DNA of 64,000 bases from positions 62,001 through 126,000 of the forward strand of contig JBBSGB010000002.1 of NCBI GenBank assembly GCA_038254545.1, written 5' to 3'. The notes beneath the pieces are model-generated. The model searched no databases. It saw only the letters and a list, made by a program, of their open reading frames with translations, and was not told the DNA's origin. Positions 51,825 through 62,067 of the stretch are shown piece after piece (the stretch's first letter is position 1; each line of letters starts with the position of its first letter). Position numbers and translations under genes: made by a program. The DNA is from CAHJXF01 sp038254545 (GTDB lineage Bacteria > Pseudomonadota > Gammaproteobacteria > Burkholderiales > Burkholderiaceae_D).

Positions 51825-53676
51825 ATGCTCCGATTCTCGCGTAGCGATGAACAGCCCGTCGAGAAAAAGCCGCGCATCGTCGATGGAGCGGGGGCCAAGA
51901 CGTGGCTTGCTGGGATGTCGCAGCCGGGCAGCATCGCCAGTCTGCTCGAGATCGCCGAAGTGCTCGACGCGCTCGGCGCGCGCGGCGAAGAGCACGGTGC
52001 ACCGGCGCTGCCACCGCAACGAAAGTTCGCGATTGCCGAGAGGATTCGCGGCGTCCTCGTCCACGTGCTGGTCGAGCGTGCCCGCGAAGACTCCTTCGCG
52101 GCGGTGCCTCTTGCCGACGAGCTGAGCCTCAGGTTCTGGCCCGCGATCGACGCCGCCTGCGCGCTGCGCGACGCCTATGCCTGGCTGGTCTCGCAACTGC
52201 CCGAGACATCCATCGAAATCGGTGTTGCCCAACAGCCGTCGGATGGTTCGGGCTCATCGGCAGCAACGGCGTTCTCGTTTTCGCGCATCGACGCCTTGCA
52301 GCGTGCGCTCGACGTCAATGCGCAGGCGATGCTGGTCATCCAGCGCGCGCGCTGGCCGGTTCCCGCATCGATGTGGGAGCGCCATTGCACGCTCGGGCAA
52401 CTGGTACGCGATCTCGACTGCCAGGATATCGAGATCACCGACGCGCAGCGCACCAGCGCCACCCGAACCTGTCGCGCGGCGTTCGTGCTGCCGATCATGG
52501 TTGCCCTGGCCGATCCTGCCTCGCGTAGCGCCGTCGAGTTCGACGTGATCCGCATGGCCGCGCAGCGGTGGTCGAAGAAGATGGGCTTTCGCATCGAGAG
52601 GCGCAGCGGCGCCAACGCGGGCGCCGTCAATGCGGATGCGATCAACGCGCCGGCGCGGCCAATTCCCAATCCGGGGCCAAGCGTTGCGCTCGGCAATTTC
52701 ATGCTGCGCTTCGACACACAAAGCGCTATCCAGTCGATCGACAAGCGGATCGAGGCTCTCGACGAAGGCAAGCTGCCGCGCGAAGTCGGCATCGGAGACA
52801 GCCTTCGGCCGCAAGCCGCGCGCGAGTTGCTGCTGTCGCTGCGACAACGCTGGGGTTCGGTCGCGCCGCCGGACATCGCTGCGCCTGATCGCACGTGGCG
52901 CGGCGCCCCGAACGAAAGCAAGGTACTCGCGATGGTCGGCATGCCAGGCCGCGATGACGCGTTTCATGAAAACGATCTCGGAGCCATCTCGCAACTGGGC
53001 CGCGGGCAGGACACCTACGCGTATCAACGCATGAAGCTTGGCGGCATCACGCGGCCGCGCGAAGTCGTCGAAAGCGATCGCATCGAGCAACTGCTTGCAT
53101 CGGCCGAAACCTGGACCCTCGCTGCCGAATCACCCGACGCGATCCGCTGCGTGCGTAAGCAATCAAAGCCGCGCATCGGCCTGAATCGACTGGTCGGGCT
53201 CAAGCTGGGTGCGCGCGACCAGGCGGCACCCTTCCTCCTGGGGTGGGTCGAAGCCATCCAGGGAACCACCCTCGAAGACGACGAGCGGCGGGTGCGCCAC
53301 ACCAGCGCACACAGCGTGCGCGTGCGCCTTGCCCCGGGTGTGCCGCAGATCTTGCGCGCGTCGATCGACGATGCCGAACTCGCGTGCGCCTTCCTGCTCA
53401 TGCCAGGCGCCGGCGGACTGCGCGCAGCACCGGTCTGCCGTTCCGGCGCGTTCGTTCCAATGCAAAGCGATGGGGGGCTTCAGGCAAATTCCCTGCAGGT
53501 ACAAGACAGCGACGGCTGGCACGACGTTCGCGCCGCGCCGCGCGAGTACGGGCTGGTGCTGCCGCATGCGACTTTTCGTCCGCTGCGGCTGGTGCGCGCG
53601 GTGCGCGAGGGCGTGCTTGCAGTCCTGCGTCTCGAGGAATTGTTGATGCGCGGCGCCGACTTCGATCTGGTGCGCT

Positions 53677-53690
<14 letters not shown>
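51825..53690 (+). CDS. Uncharacterised 621-residue cytoplasmic protein
   Basis: I do not recognise the family. There is no signal peptide or membrane helix. An N-terminal helical region (about 25-240; LLEIAEVLDALGARGEEHG, LRFWPAIDAACALRDAYAWL) is followed by a linker rich in Asn/Ala/Pro (265-285), a second helical region, and a C-terminal beta-rich domain (about 455-620; FLLGWVEAIQGTTLEDDERRVRHTSAHSVRVRLAPG) that could be a barrel. It converges on phoR, overlapping its 3' end by 14 bases. Composition and codon use match neighbours. Confidence 0.75.
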
Positions 53691-55080
<1,390 letters not shown>

Positions 55081-55095
55081 GGAGAATGGCGGAGC

Positions 55096-55818
55096 TTACG
55101 CCGCCGCCGCACGCTGCTCGATCACCGAGAATCGATAGCCGCTGCCGCGTACCGTCTCGACGAGGTGGTCGTGCCCGCTGGGCGAAAGTGCGTTGCGCAG
55201 GCGGCGGATATGGACATCGACCGTGCGCTCTTCGAGAAAGACGTGGTCACCCCATACCTGATCGAGCAATTGCGCGCGCGAATAGACGCGTTCGGGATGG
55301 GTCATGAAAAAATGCAGCAGGCGGAATTCGGTCGGTCCGATGTCAAGCGTGCGACGCACATCGCCCGGTTGGCCACCCGTCAGACGATGGGTTGCGGGAT
55401 CGAGTTGCAGGCCGCCGGTATCGACCACGTCGTCGGTCAACTGGGGCGCGCGCCTCCGTAGCACGGCCTTGATGCGCGCCATCAACTCCTTCGGCGAGAA
55501 CGGCTTCGTCACGTAGTCGTCGGCGCCTGCTTCGAGGCCGTCGACCTTGTCGGTCTCGTTCGAGCGCGCCGTCAGCATGATGATCGGCACGTCGCGCGTG
55601 CGCTCGTCGGCGCGCAACTTCTTGGCGAAGTGGACTCCCGACGTGCCGGGCAGCATCCAGTCGAGCAGGATCAGGTCGGGCAACTCGGCGCGAACCAGCG
55701 TCGTCGCCTGGTCGGCATCGGCGGCGCGAAGCACCTTATGGCCGGCGAACGTGAGATTGACGGCGATCAATTCCTGGATCGCGGGTTCGTCCTCGACGAC
55801 TAGGATCGTGCTGGGCAT
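55096..55818 (-). CDS. phoB: Phosphate-regulon response regulator
   Basis: 240 residues. Receiver domain with the phosphorylated aspartate in LILLDWMLPG and the conserved lysine in DDYVTKPFSPKEL; an OmpR-type winged helix fills the C-terminus (GPTEFRLLHFFMTHPERVYSRAQLLDQVWG..RTVDVHIRRLR). It activates Pho-box promoters when phosphate is scarce. A candidate Pho-box array lies 36-75 bases upstream of its ATG, so autoactivation is likely. Pairs with phoR downstream. Confidence 0.95.
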   Translation of the reverse strand: MPSTILVVEDEPAIQELIAVNLTFAGHKVLRAADADQATTLVRAELPDLILLDWMLPGTSGVHFAKKLRADERTRDVPIIMLTARSNETDKVDGLEAGADDYVTKPFSPKELMARIKAVLRRRAPQLTDDVVDTGGLQLDPATHRLTGGQPGDVRRTLDIGPTEFRLLHFFMTHPERVYSRAQLLDQVWGDHVFLEERTVDVHIRRLRNALSPSGHDHLVETVRGSGYRFSVIEQRAAAA

Positions 55819-55853
55819 CCGATGACCTCGCTAAGGGACAGAGCTGCGGCAAA

Positions 55854-55893
55854 GCGACGACAATAAGACGATTCTATGACGCGAACGTGACAC
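55854..55893 (-). promoter_or_regulatory. phoB: Candidate Pho-box array upstream of phoB
   Basis: Read on the minus strand, four 7-mers repeat at exact 11-base steps: GTGTCAC, GCGTCAT, TCGTCTT, TCGTCGC, separated by GTTC, AGAA and ATTG. The PhoB site is a CTGTCAT-type 7-mer plus a 4-base spacer, again 11 bases. The first two units fit best. The array lies between phoB and the divergent DUF971 gene. Confidence 0.6.
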
Positions 55894-55953
55894 GCGTGCA
55901 AACGGCCGCATGGCCGCAAGGTACGGACCTTCGTGCGCTAAACTCGCCAGCCT

Positions 55954-56424
55954 ATGGCTTCCAGCAGCGCGGTCGACCCGCCGACCGAGATCATCGTTCA
56001 TCAGCAATCGAGGCGTCTCGAAGTCGCGTTCGGCGATGCGGCGCGCTATCTCTTCTCGTTCGAATTCCTGCGCGTGCATTCACCGTCGGCCGAAGTACGC
56101 GGCCATGGCCCGGGGCAGGACGTTCTGCAGGCCGGCAAGCGCGACGTGACGATCAGCGCGATCGAGCCGATCGGTCATTACGCGATCAAGCCGGTGTTCT
56201 CCGATGGGCACGAAAGCGGCATCTACACCTGGGCGTATCTGCGCGAAATCGGTCGCGATCACGATGCGCTCTGGGCGGACTACCTGCAACGGCTGGCTGA
56301 TGCGGGCGCAAGCCGGGATGTACCGGACGCGCGTCGCGACTCGAGCGCTGCGGCGCCTTCATCCGCGTCATCGTCCGATCCAGCGATGAAAAGCGTCGAA
56401 GCGCGGCGCGATCGTCATTCATAA
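55954..56424 (+). CDS. DUF971 protein
   Basis: 156 residues. The DUF971 domain occupies residues about 10-115 (EIIVHQQSRRLEVAFGDA.. YLFSFEFLRVHSPSAEVRGHG..ISAIEPIGHYAIKPVFSDGHESGIYTW), a fold related to gamma-butyrobetaine hydroxylase N-terminal domains and sometimes linked to Fe-S proteins. A variable Ser/Ala-rich tail follows. It precedes ubiE by 11 bases, an arrangement common in betaproteobacteria, so a role linked to quinone synthesis is suggested but unproven. Confidence 0.88.
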   Translation: MASSSAVDPPTEIIVHQQSRRLEVAFGDAARYLFSFEFLRVHSPSAEVRGHGPGQDVLQAGKRDVTISAIEPIGHYAIKPVFSDGHESGIYTWAYLREIGRDHDALWADYLQRLADAGASRDVPDARRDSSAAAPSSASSSDPAMKSVEARRDRHS

Positions 56425-56435
56425 GCCACGATCGC

Positions 56436-57236
56436 ATGAGTCCTGATCGCCGGGCGGAACCGGAAGATGCGTCGCCGTTGCCCTCCATGGGCGAAGGCGC
56501 ACCGACCGCCAAGACCCACTTCGGTTTCGAAACCGTTCCCGAGGACGTGAAGGCCGACCGTGTCGCGCAGGTCTTCGACTCGGTCGCGCGCAAATATGAC
56601 CTGATGAACGACGTGATGTCGGGCGGCATGCACCGGCTCTGGAAAGCGTTCACGATCGGACGCGCTTCGGTCAGGTCCGGCGCGAAAGTGCTCGACATTG
56701 CCGGGGGAACCGGTGACCTCGCCCGCGCGATCGCCAAACGCGCGGGGCCCACCGGCGAAGTCTGGCTGACCGACATCAACGAAGCGATGCTCGTCGTCGG
56801 CCGCGACCGCATGATCGACTCCGGGCTACTGCTGCCGGTCGCGCTCGCCGACGCGGAGCACCTGCCTTTCCCCGATCGCCATTTCGACCTCGTGACGGTG
56901 GCCTTCGGCCTGCGCAACATGACGCACAAGGACCGAGCGCTGGTCGAGATGCGACGCGTGCTGCGTCCCGGCGGCAAGCTTTTGGTCCTGGAATTCTCCA
57001 AGGTCTGGAAGCCGCTCGCGCCGCTCTACGACGCCTATTCGCTGAAGGTCCTGCCGTGGCTGGGCAAACGCATCGCCGACGATGCCGACAGCTATCGCTA
57101 TCTGGCCGAGTCGATTCGCATGCATCCCGATCAGGCGACGCTTGCCGAGATGCTGCGCACGGCCGGTTTCGCTCGCGTGCAGGTCTTCAATCTGACCGCC
57201 GGCGTGGTCGCGCTTCACGAAGGCGTGAAGCTCTAG
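56436..57236 (+). CDS. ubiE: Ubiquinone/menaquinone C-methyltransferase
   Basis: 266 residues. UbiE signature YDLMNDVMSGGMHRLWK, SAM motif VLDIAGGTGDLARAIA and LPFPDRHFDLVTVAFGLRNM are all present. It adds the C-methyl group to the quinone ring precursor. The first 25 residues are an extra polar extension; the conserved part begins at KTHFGFETVP, so a later start cannot be excluded. First of the ubiE-ubiJ-ubiB block. Confidence 0.95.
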   Translation: MSPDRRAEPEDASPLPSMGEGAPTAKTHFGFETVPEDVKADRVAQVFDSVARKYDLMNDVMSGGMHRLWKAFTIGRASVRSGAKVLDIAGGTGDLARAIAKRAGPTGEVWLTDINEAMLVVGRDRMIDSGLLLPVALADAEHLPFPDRHFDLVTVAFGLRNMTHKDRALVEMRRVLRPGGKLLVLEFSKVWKPLAPLYDAYSLKVLPWLGKRIADDADSYRYLAESIRMHPDQATLAEMLRTAGFARVQVFNLTAGVVALHEGVKL

Positions 57237-57294
57237 CGGTTTCGCGTTGCCTCGATGCGAAGCGCCTTTCGCAGCCTTTGCTATTCTCGGTCCG

Positions 57295-57975
57295 ATGTCG
57301 TCCACACCCTTCTCTCTCCCTCCGTTGCCGCTCCTGCCCAATCCGCTGGACGCATTGCCGGCGGCGATCAACCACCTGCTTCGCGCCGAGCCGTGGGCGC
57401 GCGCGCAACTTGCGCCGCACGTGAACAAGACCTTGCACATCGTGGTTCAGCCGTTCACCATCAAGCTTTCGGTAGCGCCCGATGGAAGCGTCGCACGCGC
57501 GACGCCGAGCGCCACACCCGACACGACGGTGACCTTGCCTTCGTCGGCGATCGTGCGCCTGTTGAGCGGTGCGGGCCGCGGTGACGAACAAGGCGGCGAC
57601 CGCCGGGGTGATGACCGCAGCGACGGGCTGATGCGCGACATGCGGCTTGAAGGCGATGCCGATTTCGCGCATGCCGCTTCGATGCTGGTGCGCCATCTGC
57701 GCTGGGACGTCGAGGAAGACCTGTCGACCGTGGTGGGCGACGCGGCCGCGCACCGCGTGGTGGCGTCGGCGCGCTCGGCCAATCGGGAAATCAGGCGTAC
57801 CCACGAGAAGGTCGCGGCCGGCATCACCGAATACCTGCTCGAAGAAAATCCGCAACTGGTGCGGCCACGCGCCGTGCACGTGCTGGCCGACGGCGTGCGC
57901 AAGTTGCGCGACGATATCGCGCGACTGGAGAAGCGCGTCGATCGCCTGCCATTGCGCGCCGGTCCGCGCGCGTGA
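57295..57975 (+). CDS. ubiJ: Ubiquinone biosynthesis accessory factor, SCP2 domain
   Basis: 226 residues from the ATG at 57295. The N-terminal half is an SCP2 lipid-binding domain (LHIVVQPFTIKLSVAPDGS..DTTVTLPSSAIVRLL) and the C-terminal part a charged helix (VRKLRDDIARLEKRVDRL), the UbiJ layout. UbiJ with UbiK forms the lipid-handling part of the cytoplasmic Ubi complex. A glycine/aspartate-rich insert (GRGDEQGGDRRGDDRSDG) interrupts the SCP2 region. Placed between ubiE and ubiB as in many proteobacteria. Confidence 0.88.
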   Translation: MSSTPFSLPPLPLLPNPLDALPAAINHLLRAEPWARAQLAPHVNKTLHIVVQPFTIKLSVAPDGSVARATPSATPDTTVTLPSSAIVRLLSGAGRGDEQGGDRRGDDRSDGLMRDMRLEGDADFAHAASMLVRHLRWDVEEDLSTVVGDAAAHRVVASARSANREIRRTHEKVAAGITEYLLEENPQLVRPRAVHVLADGVRKLRDDIARLEKRVDRLPLRAGPRA

Positions 57976-58065
57976 GCGTGTACGGCGTCGCGAGTCCGAC
58001 TCGATGAGCCTGCGCGCGCATCTTTCGGGCCGCGTCCTGCACCGCCTTTCGTACATTCTCCAGCG

Positions 58066-59646
58066 ATGATGCGCGTCGTTCGTCTCTTCACCATCGCCCG
58101 CGTGATGTGGCGGTTCGGCATCGACGAGATTGCCGCCGACGGCATTGCGAGCCCGGTGCTTTCGCGCACCATCGGAAATCTGCGCCTGGGTCGCGACTTC
58201 ACCACGCCGCGAGGCGTGCGGCTGCGTGAAGCGCTCGAGGCGCTCGGCCCGATCTTCGTCAAGTTCGGCCAGATGCTCTCGACGAGGCGCGACCTGCTGC
58301 CACCCGACGTGGCCGACGAACTCGCGAAGCTGCAGGACCGCGTTCCGCCCTTCGACCCCGAGCTAGCGATCCGTCAGATTCGCCTGTCGCTCGGCAAGGA
58401 CCCCGACGAACTGTTCGCATCGTTCGACCGCGAGCCGATCGCATCGGCGTCGATCGCGCAAGTCCATTTCGCGACCTTGCGCGCCGACGCCGAAGGACAC
58501 GAGCGCGAAGTCGCGGTGAAGGTGCTGCGGCCGAACATGCAGCAGGCGATCGAGCGCGATCTCGACCTGCTGCACACGCTGGCTGCCCTGGTCGAGCGTG
58601 TCTCGGCCGACGGCAAGCGCCTGCGCCCGCGTGCGGTGGTTGCCGAGTTCGACAAGTATCTGCATGACGAGCTGGACCTGATGCGCGAAGCCGCAAACGG
58701 CAGTCAGCTCCGGCGCAACTTCGCGGACTCGAAGCTCCTGCATATCCCCGAAATGTTCTGGGACTACTGCAGCAGCGCGGTGATCGTGATGGAGCGTGTC
58801 TCGGGCATTCCGATCGGCCGCATCGATCAACTGCGCGCGGCCGGCATCGACCTGAAGAAGCTGTCGCGCGACGGCGTCGAGATCTTCTTCACGCAGGTGT
58901 TCAGGCACGGCTTCTTTCACGCCGACATGCACCCGGGCAACATCTACGTGGGTGATTCGGGCACCGACTTCAATCGCTACATCGCGGTCGACTTCGGCAT
59001 CGTCGGCACGCTCACCGACTTCGACAAGAATTATCTCGCGCAGAACTTCCTCGCGTTCTTCCATCGCGACTACAAGCGCGTCGCGACGCTGCACATCGAG
59101 TCGGGCTGGGTGCCCAAAGGCACGCGAGAAGACGAGCTCGAATCGGCGATCCGCGCGACCTGCGAACCGATCTTCGACCTGCCGCTGTCGCGCATCTCGC
59201 TCGGACAAGTGCTGCTGCGCCTGTTCCAGACCTCGCGCCGATTCAATGTCGTGATCCAGCCGCAGCTCGTGCTGCTGCAGAAGACCTTGCTCAACATCGA
59301 AGGTCTCGGTCGTCAACTCGATCCCGACCTCGACCTGTGGGCGACGGCGCAACCGTTTCTCGAACGCTGGATGAAGGACCAGCTCGGATGGCGCGGCTTT
59401 CGCGATCGACTCGCGCAGGAAGCTACGCAGTTCGCCACCTTCGTGCCGCAGATTCCGCGGCTCGTGCATCGCGTGCTGGCTAGCGAAGCCGAGCATCCGC
59501 TCGCCGCGGCGGTCGCCGACCTGGCCATCGCGCAGCGTCGCACGCAGCACGCGCTCGCGGTCGGCTTCGGCATCGTGGGCGCGTTGCTCGCCGCGCTCGT
59601 GGCAATCGTCGTCATCGTGCTGGTCCACGGTCCCTGGCCGTGGTGA
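58066..59646 (+). CDS. ubiB: Ubiquinone biosynthesis atypical kinase/ATPase
   Basis: 526 residues. The UbiB KxGQ-type motif is FVKFGQMLSTRRDLLP, the Ala-rich nucleotide loop ASASIAQVHFA, the invariant lysine AVKVLRP, and the metal-binding DFG-like motif VDFGIVG; GFFHADMHPGNIYV is the catalytic loop. Two C-terminal membrane helices end the protein (about 495-525). UbiB acts as an ATPase that helps extract or deliver ubiquinone precursors. ATG at 58066. Confidence 0.95.
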   Translation: MMRVVRLFTIARVMWRFGIDEIAADGIASPVLSRTIGNLRLGRDFTTPRGVRLREALEALGPIFVKFGQMLSTRRDLLPPDVADELAKLQDRVPPFDPELAIRQIRLSLGKDPDELFASFDREPIASASIAQVHFATLRADAEGHEREVAVKVLRPNMQQAIERDLDLLHTLAALVERVSADGKRLRPRAVVAEFDKYLHDELDLMREAANGSQLRRNFADSKLLHIPEMFWDYCSSAVIVMERVSGIPIGRIDQLRAAGIDLKKLSRDGVEIFFTQVFRHGFFHADMHPGNIYVGDSGTDFNRYIAVDFGIVGTLTDFDKNYLAQNFLAFFHRDYKRVATLHIESGWVPKGTREDELESAIRATCEPIFDLPLSRISLGQVLLRLFQTSRRFNVVIQPQLVLLQKTLLNIEGLGRQLDPDLDLWATAQPFLERWMKDQLGWRGFRDRLAQEATQFATFVPQIPRLVHRVLASEAEHPLAAAVADLAIAQRRTQHALAVGFGIVGALLAALVAIVVIVLVHGPWPW

Positions 59647-59722
59647 ACGGCGCGCAGCCGCACCCACGACCGGTCACCTATAATTTCGCGCTTCGCGGTT
59701 TCGAACGCACCGGCCCGGGCGC

Positions 59723-61207
59723 ATGAACAATCTCTTCTGGTTCGTCATCATCTACTGGGTGATCTCGGTGGGCATCGGCCTTTACGCGGCCCGCTATGTC
59801 CACAACTCGAGCGACTACGCCAACGCGGGCCGCTCGCTGCCTCTTTACGTGGTCACCGCCACCGTGTTCGCGACCTGGTTCGGCTCCGAGACCGTGCTCG
59901 GCATTCCGGCGGTGTTCCTGAAGGATGGTCTGGGCGGGGTGGTCGCCGATCCCTTCGGCGCCTCGCTGTGCCTGATCCTCGTCGGCCTGTTCTTCGCGCG
60001 GCCGCTGTACCGCATGAACCTGCTGACGATCGGCGACTTCTATCGCAACAAGTACGGCCGCATCGTCGAAGTGCTCACGTCGCTGGCGATCGTGATCTCG
60101 TATCTCGGTTGGGTGGGTGCGCAGATCTCGGCGCTGGGACTGGTCTTCAACGTCGTGTCGGGCGGCGCGATCTCCGAGACGCTCGGCAAGATCATCGGCG
60201 CGTCGACCGTGATGATCTACACGATCTACGGCGGCATGTGGGCGGTGGCGATCACCGACTTCATCCAGATGATCATCATCGTCCTCGGCATGCTCTACAT
60301 CGGCGCCGAAGTCGGTGGTCAGGCGGGCGGCGTCGGCCACGTCGTGCAACACGCCATCGATGCCGGCAAGTTCGCGAGCTTCTGGCCGGGATGGAATTTC
60401 GTCGCGATGCTGGGCTTCGTCGGCGCGCTGTTTACGATGATGCTGGGCTCGATCCCGCAGCAGGACGTGTTTCAGCGCGTGGCGTCCGCGAAAAATGAAA
60501 AGACCGCGGGCCGGGCATCGGTGCTGGGCGGCGTGATGTATTTCTGTTTCGCGTTCATCCCGATGTTCCTCGCGTACGCGGCCACGCTGATCGACCCGCA
60601 GATGGTCGCGCCGCTTCTGGCCAGCGACCAGAAACGCGCCGCTCAACAGATCCTGCCCAACCTGGTACTCAGCCACGCGCCGTTCTTCGCGCAGGTGATG
60701 TTCTTCGGCGCCCTGCTGTCGGCGATCAAGAGTTGCGCGTCGGCGACCTTGCTCGCGCCGTCGGTCACCTTCGCCGAGAACATCCTCAAGCCCGCATTCA
60801 AGAACGTCACCGATGCGAACCTGTTGAAGACGATGCGCATCGTCGTCTTCTGCTTCACGGTTCTCGTGACCCTGTACTCGGTGGGCTCGAACCTGCCGAT
60901 CTACAACATGGTCGAGAACGCCTACAAGGTCACGCTGGTGGTCGCGTTCGTGCCGCTGGTTTTCGGGCTCTACTGGAAGCGCGCCAACACGCAGGGCGCG
61001 ATGCTTGCAATTGGCCTGGGCCTCGTGTCGTGGATCGGCATGGAAACCACCAATCCCGATGCGTCGCTGCCCCCGCAACTTCTGGGGCTCATCATGAGTC
61101 TGCTGGGTATGGTCGTCGGTTCGCTGATGCCTGCGATGGGGCAGGTGCGCGAGATCGAAATCGTGGCGGAGCGCGTATTGTCTGGTGGCGAAGGAGGTAA
61201 GCAATGA
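59723..61207 (+). CDS. Sodium:solute symporter family protein
   Basis: 494 residues with about thirteen membrane helices of the SSS fold. GRSLPLYVVTATVFATWFGSETVLG and IYTIYGGMWAVAITDFIQMIII are typical. Substrates of the family include proline, pantothenate, sugars and short acids; the sequence is not specific enough to choose. The stop overlaps the ATG of the thioredoxin-like gene by 4 bases. Confidence 0.9.
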   Translation: MNNLFWFVIIYWVISVGIGLYAARYVHNSSDYANAGRSLPLYVVTATVFATWFGSETVLGIPAVFLKDGLGGVVADPFGASLCLILVGLFFARPLYRMNLLTIGDFYRNKYGRIVEVLTSLAIVISYLGWVGAQISALGLVFNVVSGGAISETLGKIIGASTVMIYTIYGGMWAVAITDFIQMIIIVLGMLYIGAEVGGQAGGVGHVVQHAIDAGKFASFWPGWNFVAMLGFVGALFTMMLGSIPQQDVFQRVASAKNEKTAGRASVLGGVMYFCFAFIPMFLAYAATLIDPQMVAPLLASDQKRAAQQILPNLVLSHAPFFAQVMFFGALLSAIKSCASATLLAPSVTFAENILKPAFKNVTDANLLKTMRIVVFCFTVLVTLYSVGSNLPIYNMVENAYKVTLVVAFVPLVFGLYWKRANTQGAMLAIGLGLVSWIGMETTNPDASLPPQLLGLIMSLLGMVVGSLMPAMGQVREIEIVAERVLSGGEGGKQ

Positions 61208-61929
61208 AATCCGATCGGGAACCAGAGTCGAGTGAATCAGAGCGCGAGCAGAAGCGACGCGCCATCGCCCGCTGGGTACTGCTTGGTTTGTCTGCCGCAT
61301 GCGCGGTCGTCGTCACGCTTTCGGCATCCCATGTGCGCGCGCAGAGCGCGCCCGCATCGCCAGCTAGCGCACGGCCAGCCATCGCGCCGATTGCACCTTT
61401 GCCCGAGCAGCCGGGCGATCAAGCCGCCAAGATCGCGTTGCCTTACGACGAAGCGGCCAACCCGCATCGCGACCTTCAGAACGCGCTCGCAAAGGCAAGG
61501 ACGTCGGGCAAGCGCGTGCTGGTCGTGTTCGGCGCGAACTGGTGCCAGGACTGCCGCGTGCTCGATCGGGAGTTCCATGCGGGCGGCAAGACCGCCGAGC
61601 TGGTCCGATCGCACTACGAACTCGTCAAGGTCGACGTTGGCCACTTCGACAAGAACCTCGACTTCGCGAAACTTTATGGCGAGCCGATCAAGAAGGGCAT
61701 CCCGTCGGTGGTCGTCGTCACGCCGACCAACCAGGTGGTGTATCAAACCAGAGCCGGAGAACTCGCCGATGCCCGTGGCATGGGCGGCGATGGTCTCTAC
61801 AATTTCTTCAAGACGATGGTCGATCGGCCCGTGACTCGTGACGAAATCGGCGCTATCCGATTGAAGCGACAGGGGCTTTCTGCTAACTTCGGCACCCAGT
61901 TCGCATCGCTGGCCATCGTTGCGCGATAA
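61204..61929 (+). CDS. Exported thioredoxin-like protein
   Basis: 241 residues. A charged N-terminus and a signal/anchor helix (about 24-48) export it; the active site WCQDC (near 116-120) is a thioredoxin-type CxxC. Residues about 90-205 form the thioredoxin fold (RVLVVFGANWCQDCRVLDREF). It lies directly after the symporter gene (ATGA overlap). Electron donor and target are unknown. The extra Cys in the leader (AAC) is within the hydrophobic stretch and likely not redox-active. Confidence 0.85.
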   Translation: MKSDREPESSESEREQKRRAIARWVLLGLSAACAVVVTLSASHVRAQSAPASPASARPAIAPIAPLPEQPGDQAAKIALPYDEAANPHRDLQNALAKARTSGKRVLVVFGANWCQDCRVLDREFHAGGKTAELVRSHYELVKVDVGHFDKNLDFAKLYGEPIKKGIPSVVVVTPTNQVVYQTRAGELADARGMGGDGLYNFFKTMVDRPVTRDEIGAIRLKRQGLSANFGTQFASLAIVAR

Positions 61930-62067
61930 CGCGGACGACGCGACGGCCCACTCGGGCCTTCCTGATCCGCACACGTACCGACGCCTCGCGCTTACAAAAC
62001 GCGGGTCGAATTTCAGATGCCACCCGCATCTCGCGCTTCCCGAAAACACGATTTTTGAGGATTACGC

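Noticed and set aside
59678..61300. 540-codon antisense frame opposite the sodium symporter
   Set aside because: The composition is His/Asp/Arg/Gln-rich, typical of the complement of membrane-protein codons.
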